The notes under the pieces are model-generated. The model was not told the DNA's origin and searched no databases. It saw only the letters and a program-made list of their open reading frames with translations. A stretch of 64,000 bases of DNA from Zobellia russellii (GTDB lineage Bacteria; Bacteroidota; Bacteroidia; Flavobacteriales; Flavobacteriaceae): the NCBI RefSeq assembly GCF_018728565.1, contig NZ_JACSOI010000006.1, positions 124,001 to 188,000 on the forward strand. Direction: 5' to 3'. Below, one piece after another: positions 19,143-28,149 of this stretch (the first letter of the stretch is position 1; each line of letters opens with the position of its first letter). The translations under genes and the position numbers were made by a program.

Positions 19143-20066
19143 ATGGAGGAAATCAAAGTATTTTGCCCGGCCACAATTGCCAACATCTCATGTGGATTTG
19201 ACGTATTAGGCGTTGCCCTTGATAATGTAGGCGATATTATGGTAGTTAGGAAAACCCAAGAAAAAGGCATTCGCATCACCAAACTGGAAGGTCAGGATTT
19301 ACCTATGGAAACCGAGCAAAATGTTGCCGGTGTAGCAGGTTTGGCACTTGTGGAAAAAAGTGATTATACAGGTGGATTCGAAATAGAAATCTATAAAAAA
19401 ATTAAAGCCGGTAGTGGTATTGGAAGTAGTGCGGCAAGTTCTACCGGTGCCGTCTGGGCCATGAACGAGCTTTTGAACAGACCGTTCACGACAGCTGAAT
19501 TGGTTACATTTGCAATGGAAGGCGAAAGATTGGCAAGCGGTGTAGCCCATGCGGACAATGTAGCCCCTGCCCTATTTGGCGGGTTTACTCTGGTACGCAG
19601 TTATGCTCCATTGGATATTGTCCCCATTCATACGCCACCCGAATTGTACGCTACGGTAATACATCCACAGATAGAAGTAAAGACATCTGATTCCAGGAAG
19701 ATTCTTAAGACCAATATTACATTGGCCGATGGCATCAAACAATGGGGCAATGTAGGTGGCCTTATAGCCGGTCTATATACCGAAAATTACGACCTTATTG
19801 GCCGTTCTTTGGAAGATCATATCGTAGAACCTATACGCTCCATTCTTATACCTGGTTTTGACCAGGTTAAAACCGAAGCTTTAAAAGCAGGTGCTTTAGG
19901 TTGTGGCATCTCAGGGTCAGGGCCCTCAATTTTTGCATTCAGCAAAGGCATAGACACCGCTCAAAAGGTAGGTGAAGCAATCAAAGAAGTATACAAGAAC
20001 ATTGGTATTGACTATGACGTTCATGTATCTAAAATTAATAGTGAAGGAATTAAGATTTTACAGTAA
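19143..20066 (+). CDS. thrB: Homoserine kinase
   Basis: 307 residues, GHMP kinase family. The ATP-binding motif GSGIGSSAASSTG lies near 90-102, and the N-terminal CPATIANISCGFDVLG and C-terminal GCGISGSGPSIFA motifs are intact. It phosphorylates homoserine for threonine synthase. Its stop codon shares one base with the thrC start (TAATG at 20064-20068), which suggests translational coupling. Confidence 0.97.
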   Translation: MEEIKVFCPATIANISCGFDVLGVALDNVGDIMVVRKTQEKGIRITKLEGQDLPMETEQNVAGVAGLALVEKSDYTGGFEIEIYKKIKAGSGIGSSAASSTGAVWAMNELLNRPFTTAELVTFAMEGERLASGVAHADNVAPALFGGFTLVRSYAPLDIVPIHTPPELYATVIHPQIEVKTSDSRKILKTNITLADGIKQWGNVGGLIAGLYTENYDLIGRSLEDHIVEPIRSILIPGFDQVKTEALKAGALGCGISGSGPSIFAFSKGIDTAQKVGEAIKEVYKNIGIDYDVHVSKINSEGIKILQ

Positions 20067-21361
20067 TGAATTTTTATAGTCTAAATAAAAAAGCACCCGA
20101 CGTTTCATTTAAAGATGCCGTAATTAAAGGAATTGCTCCTGACAAAGGCCTTTATTTTCCAGAACGTATAGAACCGCTTCCAAAGCGATTTTTTGAACAT
20201 ATTGAAGACCTTACGGATCACGAAATCGCGTTCAACGCCATTCACCAATTTGTATCCAAGGAAATCCCTAACGATAGACTTAGAGAAATTATAGCCAAGG
20301 TGCTAGATTTTGACTTTCCAGTGGTAGAAATTGAAGATAACGTAGCTACGTTAGAGCTTTTTCACGGCCCCACCATGGCGTTCAAAGATGTAGGCGCCCG
20401 TTTTATGGCCAACTGTCTCGGTTATTTTTCCGAAGGCGAAAAACAAGATGTGACCGTTTTGGTAGCGACTTCCGGCGATACTGGCGGTGCCGTAGCCAAT
20501 GGTTTTTTAGGCGTAGAAGGTGTTCGTGTGGTAATTTTATATCCGGACGGAAAAGTGAGCGATATTCAAGAGCGCCAATTGACCACTTTAGGTAAGAATA
20601 TAACAGCCCTTAAAGTTGACGGTACTTTTGATGATTGTCAAAAAATGGTAAAAACCGCATTTCTAGACGAAGCCCTTCTAGAAAAAATGCAATTGACCTC
20701 TGCTAACTCTATTAATGTGGCACGGTGGTTGCCCCAATTGTTCTATTTTCTTTTTGCCTACAAACAGGCAAAATCCCAAGGAAAAGAAATTGTATTTTCC
20801 ATACCTAGCGGAAATTTTGGAAATGTATGCGCCGGAATGGTAGCCCAACGTTTGGGTATGCCCGTAAAGCACTTCATTGCCTCTACGAACGTTAACGATA
20901 CCGTTCCCCAGTTTATGCAAACGGAAGAATACAAACCCAAACCGTCTACAGCTACTATATCAAATGCTATGGATGTGGGTGACCCGAGTAATTTTATCCG
21001 TATTAGACATTTGTATCAAGACAATTTTGATACGCTAAAAGAGAACCTCAGCTCCTATTCTTTTACAGATACAGAAACAAGGGAGACCATGAAGAAGATA
21101 TACGGTGAGAGCGGATATATTGCAGACCCACACGGTGCCGTTGGTTATTTAGGATTGAAAAAATATCAGGAATCACACCCAAATACCTACGGTATCTTCT
21201 TAGAAACCGCACATCCGGTTAAATTCTTGGATGTAGTAGAAGACACCATTGGAAAGTCCGTTGAAATCCCAGAGCAAATCCAAAAGGTAATGGACAAAGA
21301 AAAGAAGGCTATTTCAATTAAGGAATACGACGAGCTAAAGCAATATCTACTGAATAGATAG
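20066..21361 (+). CDS. thrC: Threonine synthase
   Basis: 431 residues, fold-type II PLP enzyme. The PLP lysine is K107 in TMAFKDVGARF; the phosphate loop SGDTGGAVANG is near 139-149. It converts O-phosphohomoserine to threonine. It is the last gene of thrABC, overlapping thrB by one base, and is followed by a bidirectional terminator. Confidence 0.97.
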   Translation: MNFYSLNKKAPDVSFKDAVIKGIAPDKGLYFPERIEPLPKRFFEHIEDLTDHEIAFNAIHQFVSKEIPNDRLREIIAKVLDFDFPVVEIEDNVATLELFHGPTMAFKDVGARFMANCLGYFSEGEKQDVTVLVATSGDTGGAVANGFLGVEGVRVVILYPDGKVSDIQERQLTTLGKNITALKVDGTFDDCQKMVKTAFLDEALLEKMQLTSANSINVARWLPQLFYFLFAYKQAKSQGKEIVFSIPSGNFGNVCAGMVAQRLGMPVKHFIASTNVNDTVPQFMQTEEYKPKPSTATISNAMDVGDPSNFIRIRHLYQDNFDTLKENLSSYSFTDTETRETMKKIYGESGYIADPHGAVGYLGLKKYQESHPNTYGIFLETAHPVKFLDVVEDTIGKSVEIPEQIQKVMDKEKKAISIKEYDELKQYLLNR

Positions 21362-21366
21362 CAAAC

Positions 21367-21402
21367 AAAAAGCCCCTAAAGAAAATTCTTTAGGGGCTTT
21401 TT
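21367..21402. terminator. Bidirectional terminator, thrC / Xaa-Pro peptidase
   Basis: A perfect 17-bp stem (core AGCCCCTAAAGAA / TTCTTTAGGGGCT) with a 2-nt loop and T runs on both strands, only a few bases from both stop codons. Confidence 0.93.
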
Positions 21403-21406
21403 GTTT

Positions 21407-23020
21407 TTAGTTTAAAGTAGGAAGTTCAAACTTGTCCAGCGGACTTGGTTGTTTCATTACTTTCTCTATTTCTTCCGCTTTTCTAGGAGCCATAGCCGAT
21501 AGATTAACCGGACCATCTTTTGTGATTAGGATATCATCTTCAATTCGTACCGCAATACCCCACCATTTTTCATCACAAGCACTACCTTCCGGAATATAAA
21601 TACCGGGCTCCACGGTTATAATCGTGTTTTCTTGAAAGGGCCTATAAGTGCCAGCATCATGCACATCTAAACCCAAATAGTGAGAAGTGCCGTGAGGAAA
21701 GTAAATACGGGCGTCTTCCTCTTTTGTAATAATACCCAGTTTCATCAATCCCTCTGTAACCACTTTACTCGCTGCCTGACCCGGTGCCTGAAACGGAGCC
21801 CCCACTACACTTGCCTTAATACCGGCCTCCTGCGCGTCATAAACAATATCGTAAACTTCTTTTTGTTCTTTTGTAAACTTTCCATTTGCAGGTATAGTCC
21901 TAGTAACATCTGCAGTATACCCGTGATATTCCGCTCCCAAATCCATCAATACCAAATCATCACCTACCTTAGGTTTATTGTTTTCAATATAATGCAAAAT
22001 ACAACCGTTGTTACCCCCTCCTACAATGGAAGGATAGCCTTCATACTCAGCTCCATATTTCTTATAAACATACTCGTGCACCCCCTGAATCTCCGTTTCA
22101 GACATGTTGGGATGCATGGCTTTCATTACCTCAACTTGACCCACCGCAGAAATTTCAATAGCCTTTTTCAAAAGCACCATCTCCTCTGCAAGCTTAGTCT
22201 CACGAAGGCTCGCCATAATTTCACTTAACATGGAAGAGTTTAAGTTGTTCGCCGCTAATTTTAAGGACACTTTTTCCTTTATTTCGCTCCGTAACTTATC
22301 ATCCTCAGCATTTACAAATCCATTTATGAGTTCATCTTCTTTCAAGCTTTCATCCCTGTTCAAATAACGTCCTAAAATCTGAGCGACATTAGCACTGTTC
22401 TCAACATCCGTAGAGGTAATCATAGAGTAGAATCTATCTTTTGAACTATCATAATCCGCAGGGTAATTGGCCTTTACCTTAAACGCCTGAATCAAATCGA
22501 ACAAATCTGCTTCGTCCCTAGAATCGCGATAGTCATTTTCAAAATCAAAGAACAGTACTTTATCAAAATCCTTAAAATTAATTTCTGCCGCTTTAAAAGC
22601 ACTTCCGTTAAAAGCAGTTTTAAAACCCAGTCTACCTTTCGCTCCTTCAACCCCTAAACGTTTTCCGTTCCATTGCTCGGCCCGTGGGTCCTTTTCTTGA
22701 ACATATAATATTTCATTATCACTGGCCCCCAAAATTTGTTGATCTTCCGAAAAAAGAACCAGAACGGCATTAGGCTCATTGTATCCCGTTAAGTAATAAA
22801 AATTAGGGTCCTGATGATAAACATAATCCACATCATTTGCCCTATTTCGTACGGCATTGGCAAAAAATACGGCAACACTATTAGCCGGCATCATTGCGCG
22901 AACGGCGTCTCTCCTACCTTTATGAAAATCCGCAGGAAGAAAATCTGCAGGCCCTTCTTGTGCTATGTTGGCCAAAGGAACCAACAATAACGCCACCATT
23001 ACGTAAAGTAGTCTCACCAT
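21407..23020 (-). CDS. pepP: Secreted Xaa-Pro aminopeptidase (M24B, PepP-like)
   Basis: 537 residues from the ATG at 23020, chosen because MVRLLYVMVALLLVPLANIAQ is a good signal peptide; an ATG 21 codons upstream would only bury it. The N-terminal aminopeptidase-P domain is followed by the M24 pita-bread domain with metal ligands visible in MDLGAEYHGYTADVTRTI (two Asp), FPHGTSHYLGLDVHD (His), VEPGIYIP (Glu) and AVRIEDDIL (Glu). It removes N-terminal residues preceding proline. The signal peptide places it in the periplasm or outside, unlike cytoplasmic E. coli PepP. Divergent from gcvT. Confidence 0.92.
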   Translation of the reverse strand: MVRLLYVMVALLLVPLANIAQEGPADFLPADFHKGRRDAVRAMMPANSVAVFFANAVRNRANDVDYVYHQDPNFYYLTGYNEPNAVLVLFSEDQQILGASDNEILYVQEKDPRAEQWNGKRLGVEGAKGRLGFKTAFNGSAFKAAEINFKDFDKVLFFDFENDYRDSRDEADLFDLIQAFKVKANYPADYDSSKDRFYSMITSTDVENSANVAQILGRYLNRDESLKEDELINGFVNAEDDKLRSEIKEKVSLKLAANNLNSSMLSEIMASLRETKLAEEMVLLKKAIEISAVGQVEVMKAMHPNMSETEIQGVHEYVYKKYGAEYEGYPSIVGGGNNGCILHYIENNKPKVGDDLVLMDLGAEYHGYTADVTRTIPANGKFTKEQKEVYDIVYDAQEAGIKASVVGAPFQAPGQAASKVVTEGLMKLGIITKEEDARIYFPHGTSHYLGLDVHDAGTYRPFQENTIITVEPGIYIPEGSACDEKWWGIAVRIEDDILITKDGPVNLSAMAPRKAEEIEKVMKQPSPLDKFELPTLN

Positions 23021-23119
23021 CCTATTTGTTTTTAGAAAATTATTTTTTGTGTTCGGGTAATTTACAAAGATTATGCAAAACATAACAAACTGCGGTTATA
23101 CTATAGTTAAATATTTCAA

Positions 23120-23127
23120 TAGCTTTG
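23120..23127 (+). promoter_or_regulatory. Candidate -7 element of gcvT
   Basis: TAGCTTTG matches TAnnTTTG exactly, 22 nt before the gcvT ATG. A -33 TTG is not seen at the expected spacing. Confidence 0.4.
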
Positions 23128-23149
23128 TGAACCTAAATACAGAAGTACA

Positions 23150-24235
23150 ATGAAAAATACTGCATTAACCAAGACCCATGAAGCACTAGGAGCCAAAATG
23201 GTGCCCTTTGCCGGGTACAATATGCCCGTTTCTTACGAAGGCGTAAATGTAGAACATGAGACCGTTCGTAACGGTGTAGGCGTTTTTGACGTCTCCCATA
23301 TGGGTGAATTCCTTATTGAAGGCCCAAAAGCACTTGAATTAATTCAAAAAGTAACTTCTAACGATGCCTCAAAACTCACTATTGGAAAAGCACAATACAG
23401 CTGCCTCCCCAACGAAACAGGTGGCATTGTAGATGACTTGATTGTATATCGCATTAAAGAAGAAACCTACCTCTTGGTAGTAAACGCTTCCAATATTGAT
23501 AAAGATTGGGCCCATATTTCTAAATACAATGAAGAAATAGGTGCTACAATGCGTAATATTTCCGATGGGTTTTCTCTTCTTGCCATCCAAGGGCCTAAAG
23601 CTGTTGAAGCCATGCAGTCTTTAACTTCTGTAGATTTGGCCAGTATAAAATTCTATAATTTTGTAGTTGCCGATTTTGCAGGAATTGAACACGTTATTAT
23701 CTCTGCAACAGGTTATACTGGTTCTGGCGGATTTGAAATTTACTGTAAGAACAGTGAAGTTCAGCAAGTTTGGGACAAAGTTTTTGAGGCCGGTGCCGCC
23801 CATGGCATTAAACCTATAGGACTTGCCGCTCGTGACACTTTACGCCTAGAAATGGGGTATTGCCTTTACGGAAACGACATTGACGATAGTACTTCTCCTT
23901 TTGAAGCAGGTCTTGGGTGGATTACTAAATTCACTAAAGATTTTGTAAATAGTGATTCTTTAGCAAAAATAAAAGCGCACGCTCCCGAACGTAAACTCAT
24001 TGGTTTTGAACTAGACGAAAGAGGTATACCAAGACAGGGGTATGACATTGTAGACGGACAAGGAAATAAAATTGGCGTAGTTACCTCCGGTACCATGTCA
24101 CCCTCACTGGGCAAAGGCATAGGGCTTGGTTACGTACCTACCGTGTTTACAGAAGCAGGCAGCAAAATACATATTCAAATTAGAAAAAACGCAGTATCGG
24201 CTACTGTTGTAAAACCACCTTTTTACAAGGGGTAA
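23150..24235 (+). CDS. gcvT: Glycine cleavage system T protein (aminomethyltransferase)
   Basis: 361 residues, full length. The folate-binding core has [15 protein letters not shown] at 17-31 and [11 protein letters not shown], and the catalytic-Asp region (DDLIVYRI) near 97-104; the C-terminal barrel carries [19 protein letters not shown]. It transfers the methylene group from aminomethyl-lipoyl H protein to tetrahydrofolate, releasing ammonia. H and P proteins are not in the window. The SDR gene follows after 9 nt, so the two probably share a transcript. Confidence 0.96.
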   Translation: MKNTALTKTHEALGAKMVPFAGYNMPVSYEGVNVEHETVRNGVGVFDVSHMGEFLIEGPKALELIQKVTSNDASKLTIGKAQYSCLPNETGGIVDDLIVYRIKEETYLLVVNASNIDKDWAHISKYNEEIGATMRNISDGFSLLAIQGPKAVEAMQSLTSVDLASIKFYNFVVADFAGIEHVIISATGYTGSGGFEIYCKNSEVQQVWDKVFEAGAAHGIKPIGLAARDTLRLEMGYCLYGNDIDDSTSPFEAGLGWITKFTKDFVNSDSLAKIKAHAPERKLIGFELDERGIPRQGYDIVDGQGNKIGVVTSGTMSPSLGKGIGLGYVPTVFTEAGSKIHIQIRKNAVSATVVKPPFYKG

Positions 24236-24244
24236 ACAACATTT

Positions 24245-25093
24245 ATGAGTAAGAGAAGAGGAAAGATGGACGACGGAAGTAAAAAGATTCTCATTTTGGG
24301 TGCCAGTGGTTTTTTAGGTAATGCCATATACAAGGAACTGTGCAATTATTTTGATACGTACGGTACCTACAACTCGGCCAGGCGTTCGTTTGAAGACAAC
24401 CAACAGTTCTTCAAATATGATATGGAAGAGGATGACGTACATGAAATCTTAAACAAAATACGTCCTCAAATAATTATTTCTGCCGTTCGGGGTAATTTTG
24501 CCGCTCAAATCATGGCACATCAACATCTGGTTGAATATTTGAACGAGAATGAATGCCGTCTCTATTTCCTGTCTTCGGCCAATGTTTTTGATGCGTACCG
24601 GAAATACCCTTCCTACGAACATGACAAGACGTTATCCGAAAGTGTATACGGACGGTTAAAAATTAAAATTGAAAACATGCTTCTTAGGCTGCCCCAGAAA
24701 AAAATGGGCATCCTTAGGGTACCTATGGTTTTTGGTAATAGTTCTCCAAGAATAAAGGATATTAAAAAATATATTTGGGACAACGCTCCTGTGGAGGTTT
24801 TCCCTAATTTGGTTTTAAACGTAACCAATGATGATAAGCTTACGCAGCAAATACACTATCTTATAAACAGAGATAAAACCGGAATTTTTCACTTGGGAAG
24901 TAACGACCTTGTTCACCATGAAGATTTTATAAAGGAAGTGGTTGAACGCATTGGAGAATTCACCCCTATTTACAAAAGGGTGTTTACCACCAATGAAGAG
25001 CGTTATCTTGCCGTATTGCCAAAGGATAACAAATTGCCAAAAAATTTACAGTACGGATATCAAGATATAATTGACCATCATGTAATGCGCTAA
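24245..25093 (+). CDS. NAD(P)-dependent SDR, RmlD-like sugar reductase/epimerase
   Basis: 282 residues. An extended-SDR Rossmann motif GASGFLG lies at 19-25 and the catalytic pair in VYGRLK fits YxxxK near 137-141; SSANVFDAY supplies the upstream Ser. The overall length and the RVPMVFGNSSPRIKD segment resemble dTDP-4-dehydrorhamnose reductase-like proteins. The substrate is not evident. It follows gcvT by 9 nt, which looks like transcriptional convenience rather than a shared pathway. An internal ATG at codon 8 (KMDDGSKK) is an alternative start. Confidence 0.82.
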   Translation: MSKRRGKMDDGSKKILILGASGFLGNAIYKELCNYFDTYGTYNSARRSFEDNQQFFKYDMEEDDVHEILNKIRPQIIISAVRGNFAAQIMAHQHLVEYLNENECRLYFLSSANVFDAYRKYPSYEHDKTLSESVYGRLKIKIENMLLRLPQKKMGILRVPMVFGNSSPRIKDIKKYIWDNAPVEVFPNLVLNVTNDDKLTQQIHYLINRDKTGIFHLGSNDLVHHEDFIKEVVERIGEFTPIYKRVFTTNEERYLAVLPKDNKLPKNLQYGYQDIIDHHVMR

Positions 25094-25174
25094 TTTAAAA
25101 TTATGCTCTTTTTTACATTGAATTGCTTACTTTCAAAGTCCCTACTCACACGAACAAAAATTAACTAGAATACT

Positions 25175-25462
25175 ATGAAAAAATTAACGGAACAAGAAAT
25201 TGAAAGCCAACTTGCCAAACTTAGCGGTTGGGAATATGTTGATGGTGCAATAGAAACTTCATTTGAGTTCAAGGATTTTAAGGATGCGTTCTCGGTCATG
25301 ACCCGTATAGCTTTTGAGTGCGAGGCCCAAGGCCATCACCCGGATTGGAGTAATGTTTACAATTCTTTGAACATTAGACTCAATACACATGACGCAGAAG
25401 GCGTAACGGAAAAAGATTTTAAACTGGCACACAGCATTGAAGAGATTATAGAAAGCGAATAA
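25175..25462 (+). CDS. phhB: Pterin-4a-carbinolamine dehydratase
   Basis: 95 residues, normal length. The active-site signature is ECEAQGHHPDWSNVYNSLNI (two adjacent His, then PDW), followed by NTHDAEGVTEKDF. It dehydrates 4a-hydroxytetrahydropterin produced by aromatic amino-acid hydroxylases. No such hydroxylase is next to it. It sits alone between the SDR gene and yebC. Confidence 0.93.
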   Translation: MKKLTEQEIESQLAKLSGWEYVDGAIETSFEFKDFKDAFSVMTRIAFECEAQGHHPDWSNVYNSLNIRLNTHDAEGVTEKDFKLAHSIEEIIESE

Positions 25463-25530
25463 AAAATGTGAAGATTTCACGTAAACCTGAGTCAAAATGC
25501 ATCCTTATTGAATTGGTGACGCTCAGTTAC

Positions 25531-25560
25531 TTGCAACCCTTACCATTTTTATTAAATTTG
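25531..25560 (+). promoter_or_regulatory. Bacteroidota-type promoter of yebC
   Basis: TTG at 25531-25533, a 19-nt spacer and TAAATTTG at 25553-25560 give a full match to the -33/-7 consensus of the primary sigma factor. The predicted start of transcription is about 25 nt before the yebC ATG. Confidence 0.65.
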
Positions 25561-25590
25561 CTACGTTCAACAAATATTTAGTTACAGATT

Positions 25591-26301
25591 ATGGGAAGAG
25601 CTTTTGAATTTAGAAAAGCACGTAAAATGAAGCGATGGTCCGCAATGTCCAAAGCCTTTACACGTATAGGCAAAGATATTGTAATGGCGGTCAAAGAAGG
25701 TGGGCCAGACCCAGACTCCAACGCAAAATTAAGGGCGGTTATACAGAATGCCAAGTCTGTAAACATGCCTAAAGACAACGTAGAACGTGCTATTAAAAGA
25801 GCAAGTGACAAAAGTCTTGGTGATTATAAAGTTGTTTTATTTGAAGGCTACGCCCCGCACGGAATTGCAATCTTGGTAGAAACGGCAACAGACAATAACA
25901 CAAGAACCGTAGCAAATGTTCGCAGTTATTTTAACAAATGTGATGGTAGCTTGGGAACTTCGGGTTCTGTAGAATTTATGTTTGACCATACCTGCAACTT
26001 TAGAATTCCTGCAGAAGGAATTGACCCGGAAGAACTGGAATTAGAACTTATTGATTTTGGTGCCGAAGAAGTTTTTGTTGATGAAGATGGAATCCTTATC
26101 TACGCTCCTTTTGAGAGCTTTGGTGCTATTCAAAAAGAATTGGAAAACCGGGAAATAGAGATTCTTTCTTCTGGATTTGAGCGTATTCCACAAGTAACCA
26201 AACAACTTACGGAGGAACAAGCGGCAGATGTAGAAAAGCTTTTGGAGAAAATTGAAGAAGATGATGATGTACAGAACGTATATCATACCATGCAAGAATA
26301 A
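25591..26301 (+). CDS. yebC: YebC/PmpR-family protein (TACO1 type)
   Basis: 236 residues with the conserved N-terminus GRAFEFRKARKMKRWSAM and the central VNMPKDNVERAIKRA and ALVEAATDN-like (ILVETATDNNTRTVANV) motifs. The family includes described transcription regulators and, more recently, factors that relieve ribosome stalling at proline-rich stretches; which role holds here cannot be read from sequence. It has a clear promoter and a strong terminator, so it is monocistronic. Confidence 0.95.
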   Translation: MGRAFEFRKARKMKRWSAMSKAFTRIGKDIVMAVKEGGPDPDSNAKLRAVIQNAKSVNMPKDNVERAIKRASDKSLGDYKVVLFEGYAPHGIAILVETATDNNTRTVANVRSYFNKCDGSLGTSGSVEFMFDHTCNFRIPAEGIDPEELELELIDFGAEEVFVDEDGILIYAPFESFGAIQKELENREIEILSSGFERIPQVTKQLTEEQAADVEKLLEKIEEDDDVQNVYHTMQE

Positions 26302-26323
26302 TTTATTCCTGCATCCATAAAAC

Positions 26324-26354
26324 AAAAAAGCGACCTTTTCAGGTCGCTTTTTTT
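26324..26354. terminator. Bidirectional terminator after yebC
   Basis: A 12-bp stem (AAAAAAGCGACCT / AGGTCGCTTTTTTT) with loop TTTC. It ends yebC and the convergent lipoprotein gene. Confidence 0.92.
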
Positions 26355-26370
26355 ATGCTCTACAATCTGT

Positions 26371-27399
26371 TTACTTATTAGAATAAAAGTAAAGTGATGA
26401 AGCCGAAGCCAAACTGTTATTAACTGAAGGAGCTATATCTCCACCAGCATCTGTATTTGAAAAAGCTAAAACTCGGCCTCCTCCATTAGCAGCTTCTGCT
26501 ATAAATACCATTTTTGAATCTGCATCATATTCGGCGGAAACTGGATTACCCAAAAAGGTACTGGCTCCAGATACTCTAATTTGGTTATTGGCCACTGCCA
26601 TAACCTCTCCGTTTGCGACCGCACCAAATTTAGAATCAAAATCAGAGATGATATGAAAAGCCCCATCGGAATCGGACGCGGCATCACCCACATCTGTCAG
26701 AATCATTGTTCCATTATCATAAGCCAAACCATGGGTACGGACAATTCCTTCTATTGCAATCTGTTTTGACGCACTCACTGTAGCATTTATAGTATTCGTT
26801 GCTGTAAATTCTGTAAAAACAGCCAATTCATTGGTTTTATCTACTACGGCATATAAATCATCTTCTACCATTTCAATTCCCCAAAGTGCAAAATCCGTAG
26901 TTACTATATTCCGTAACGTAATTTCCCCATTACTTCTGGTGTATACAAACAACCTTCCATCGGGTGTTTCCGCATTTCCATCTACATCGGCATTATCGGC
27001 AACTACAATAAAATCATCATTTACAGCAATATCCCTTGGGCTTTCTAAATCCGCAGAACTAGAAACTGATGCCGTAAGTGCTGCATCTACCAAAAAAGTA
27101 GAAATATTCGCAAATGCATTCAATTGGCCCGATGACCTGGATGCCTGGATAATTTCATCTGTATCATGATCATAATAAATACCTTCTGCGGCGGTAGAAG
27201 TTGTGGTCAATGTTTTGACTTCTCCCTTTGTCATATCATAAACCGTAACATTTCCATTGCTATTGTTAGAAGCAAATAACTGTACTTGCTCCTCTTGTTC
27301 TTGCATCTCTACCGTATCGTCGTCATCTTTATCACATGAGACCATTAAGAAAGAACCTAAAGCGATTGCTAAACTGAGTTGTATTACATTTTTGTTCAT
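26371..27399 (-). CDS. Surface-type lipoprotein with beta-propeller-like repeats
   Basis: 342 residues. A type II signal peptide ends at LMVSC (C22). The mature protein starts C-D-K-D-D-D-D, which fits the Bacteroidota lipoprotein export signal (K followed by acidic residues), so surface exposure is likely. The body has repeated short-strand units such as NGNVTVYDMTKGEVKTL and NGEITLRNIVTTD spaced like the blades of a propeller, but I cannot name a Pfam family. No enzymatic motif is seen. Single-gene unit. Confidence 0.75.
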   Translation of the reverse strand: MNKNVIQLSLAIALGSFLMVSCDKDDDDTVEMQEQEEQVQLFASNNSNGNVTVYDMTKGEVKTLTTTSTAAEGIYYDHDTDEIIQASRSSGQLNAFANISTFLVDAALTASVSSSADLESPRDIAVNDDFIVVADNADVDGNAETPDGRLFVYTRSNGEITLRNIVTTDFALWGIEMVEDDLYAVVDKTNELAVFTEFTATNTINATVSASKQIAIEGIVRTHGLAYDNGTMILTDVGDAASDSDGAFHIISDFDSKFGAVANGEVMAVANNQIRVSGASTFLGNPVSAEYDADSKMVFIAEAANGGGRVLAFSNTDAGGDIAPSVNNSLASASSLYFYSNK

Positions 27400-27535
27400 C
27401 TATTCGTGTTTTATTTATCTATACCTACGAAGAACGAACTAGATGGTTTTAAAAAAAAATGTTAAAAATATGGAAACCTAAGCAACTAAAAGATTTACAG
27501 TTGGTTGGCTCCTAAAAAGAATAGTTTGTAAAAAG

Positions 27536-28072
27536 TCATGATCTACGTGCCCTACCTACAACCCCCTTAAAAAAGCTTTCGTAAACTTTAAAATCCGCTT
27601 CTTTATCATCGGTAGTAAGCATGGGCTCCGAAATTTTGACCTGTTTTTTTCCAAAATCAAAAGCTATCAAAACAATAGGCACTTGAGCTCCTTTGGCTAT
27701 ATAGTAAAACCCTGTTTTCCATTTGTCTACTTTCTTGCGCGTACCCTCGGGTGCAATGGTCAACCTAAACTTTTCCCGTTTTTGGAATACCTTTACCGTA
27801 GCGGAAACCATATCATTGTTCTTACTGCGATCTATGGGCTCTCCTCCCAACCGTCTAAAGATATATCCAAAGGGAAATGTAAACAGGCTTTTTTTACCCA
27901 CAAAATTGATTTGCTCATTCCAAACTTTTCTGATGAGCAGGCCCAGAAAAAAATCCATATAACTGGTATGTGGCACCACTGCAATTACAAACTTGTTCAG
28001 ATGACCGGGAAATTGACCTACCATTTTCCAGCCCATTACCTTGAAGTAAATAAATTGAGCTAGTTTTTGCAT
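27536..28072 (-). CDS. 1-acyl-sn-glycerol-3-phosphate acyltransferase-like protein (PlsC family)
   Basis: 178 residues, short for PlsC. The catalytic HX4D box is HTSYMD at 35-40, the GGEPIDRS motif follows at 76-83, and APEGTR with the phosphate-binding E109-G110-T111-R112. It transfers an acyl chain to a glycerolipid or related acceptor at the membrane; the substrate is not certain. It lies downstream of kdsB-HAD-kdnB on the same strand with 77 nt between and a weak hairpin, so it may share that transcript and act in envelope lipid or LPS synthesis. Confidence 0.88.
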   Translation of the reverse strand: MQKLAQFIYFKVMGWKMVGQFPGHLNKFVIAVVPHTSYMDFFLGLLIRKVWNEQINFVGKKSLFTFPFGYIFRRLGGEPIDRSKNNDMVSATVKVFQKREKFRLTIAPEGTRKKVDKWKTGFYYIAKGAQVPIVLIAFDFGKKQVKISEPMLTTDDKEADFKVYESFFKGVVGRARRS

Positions 28073-28094
28073 GAGTATATGTAGAGTTTCAACA

Positions 28095-28125
28095 AAGAAA
28101 AATTAGCGTTCCCAGCTAGGGAAAC
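28095..28125 (-). terminator. Weak terminator-like hairpin between kdnB and plsC-like gene
   Basis: On the minus strand GTTTCCC-TAGCT-GGGAAC is followed within a few bases by AATTTTTCTTT. The stem is only 6 bp, so partial read-through into the acyltransferase gene is likely. Confidence 0.3.
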
Positions 28126-28149
28126 GATTGTGTTACACATCTAATAAGG

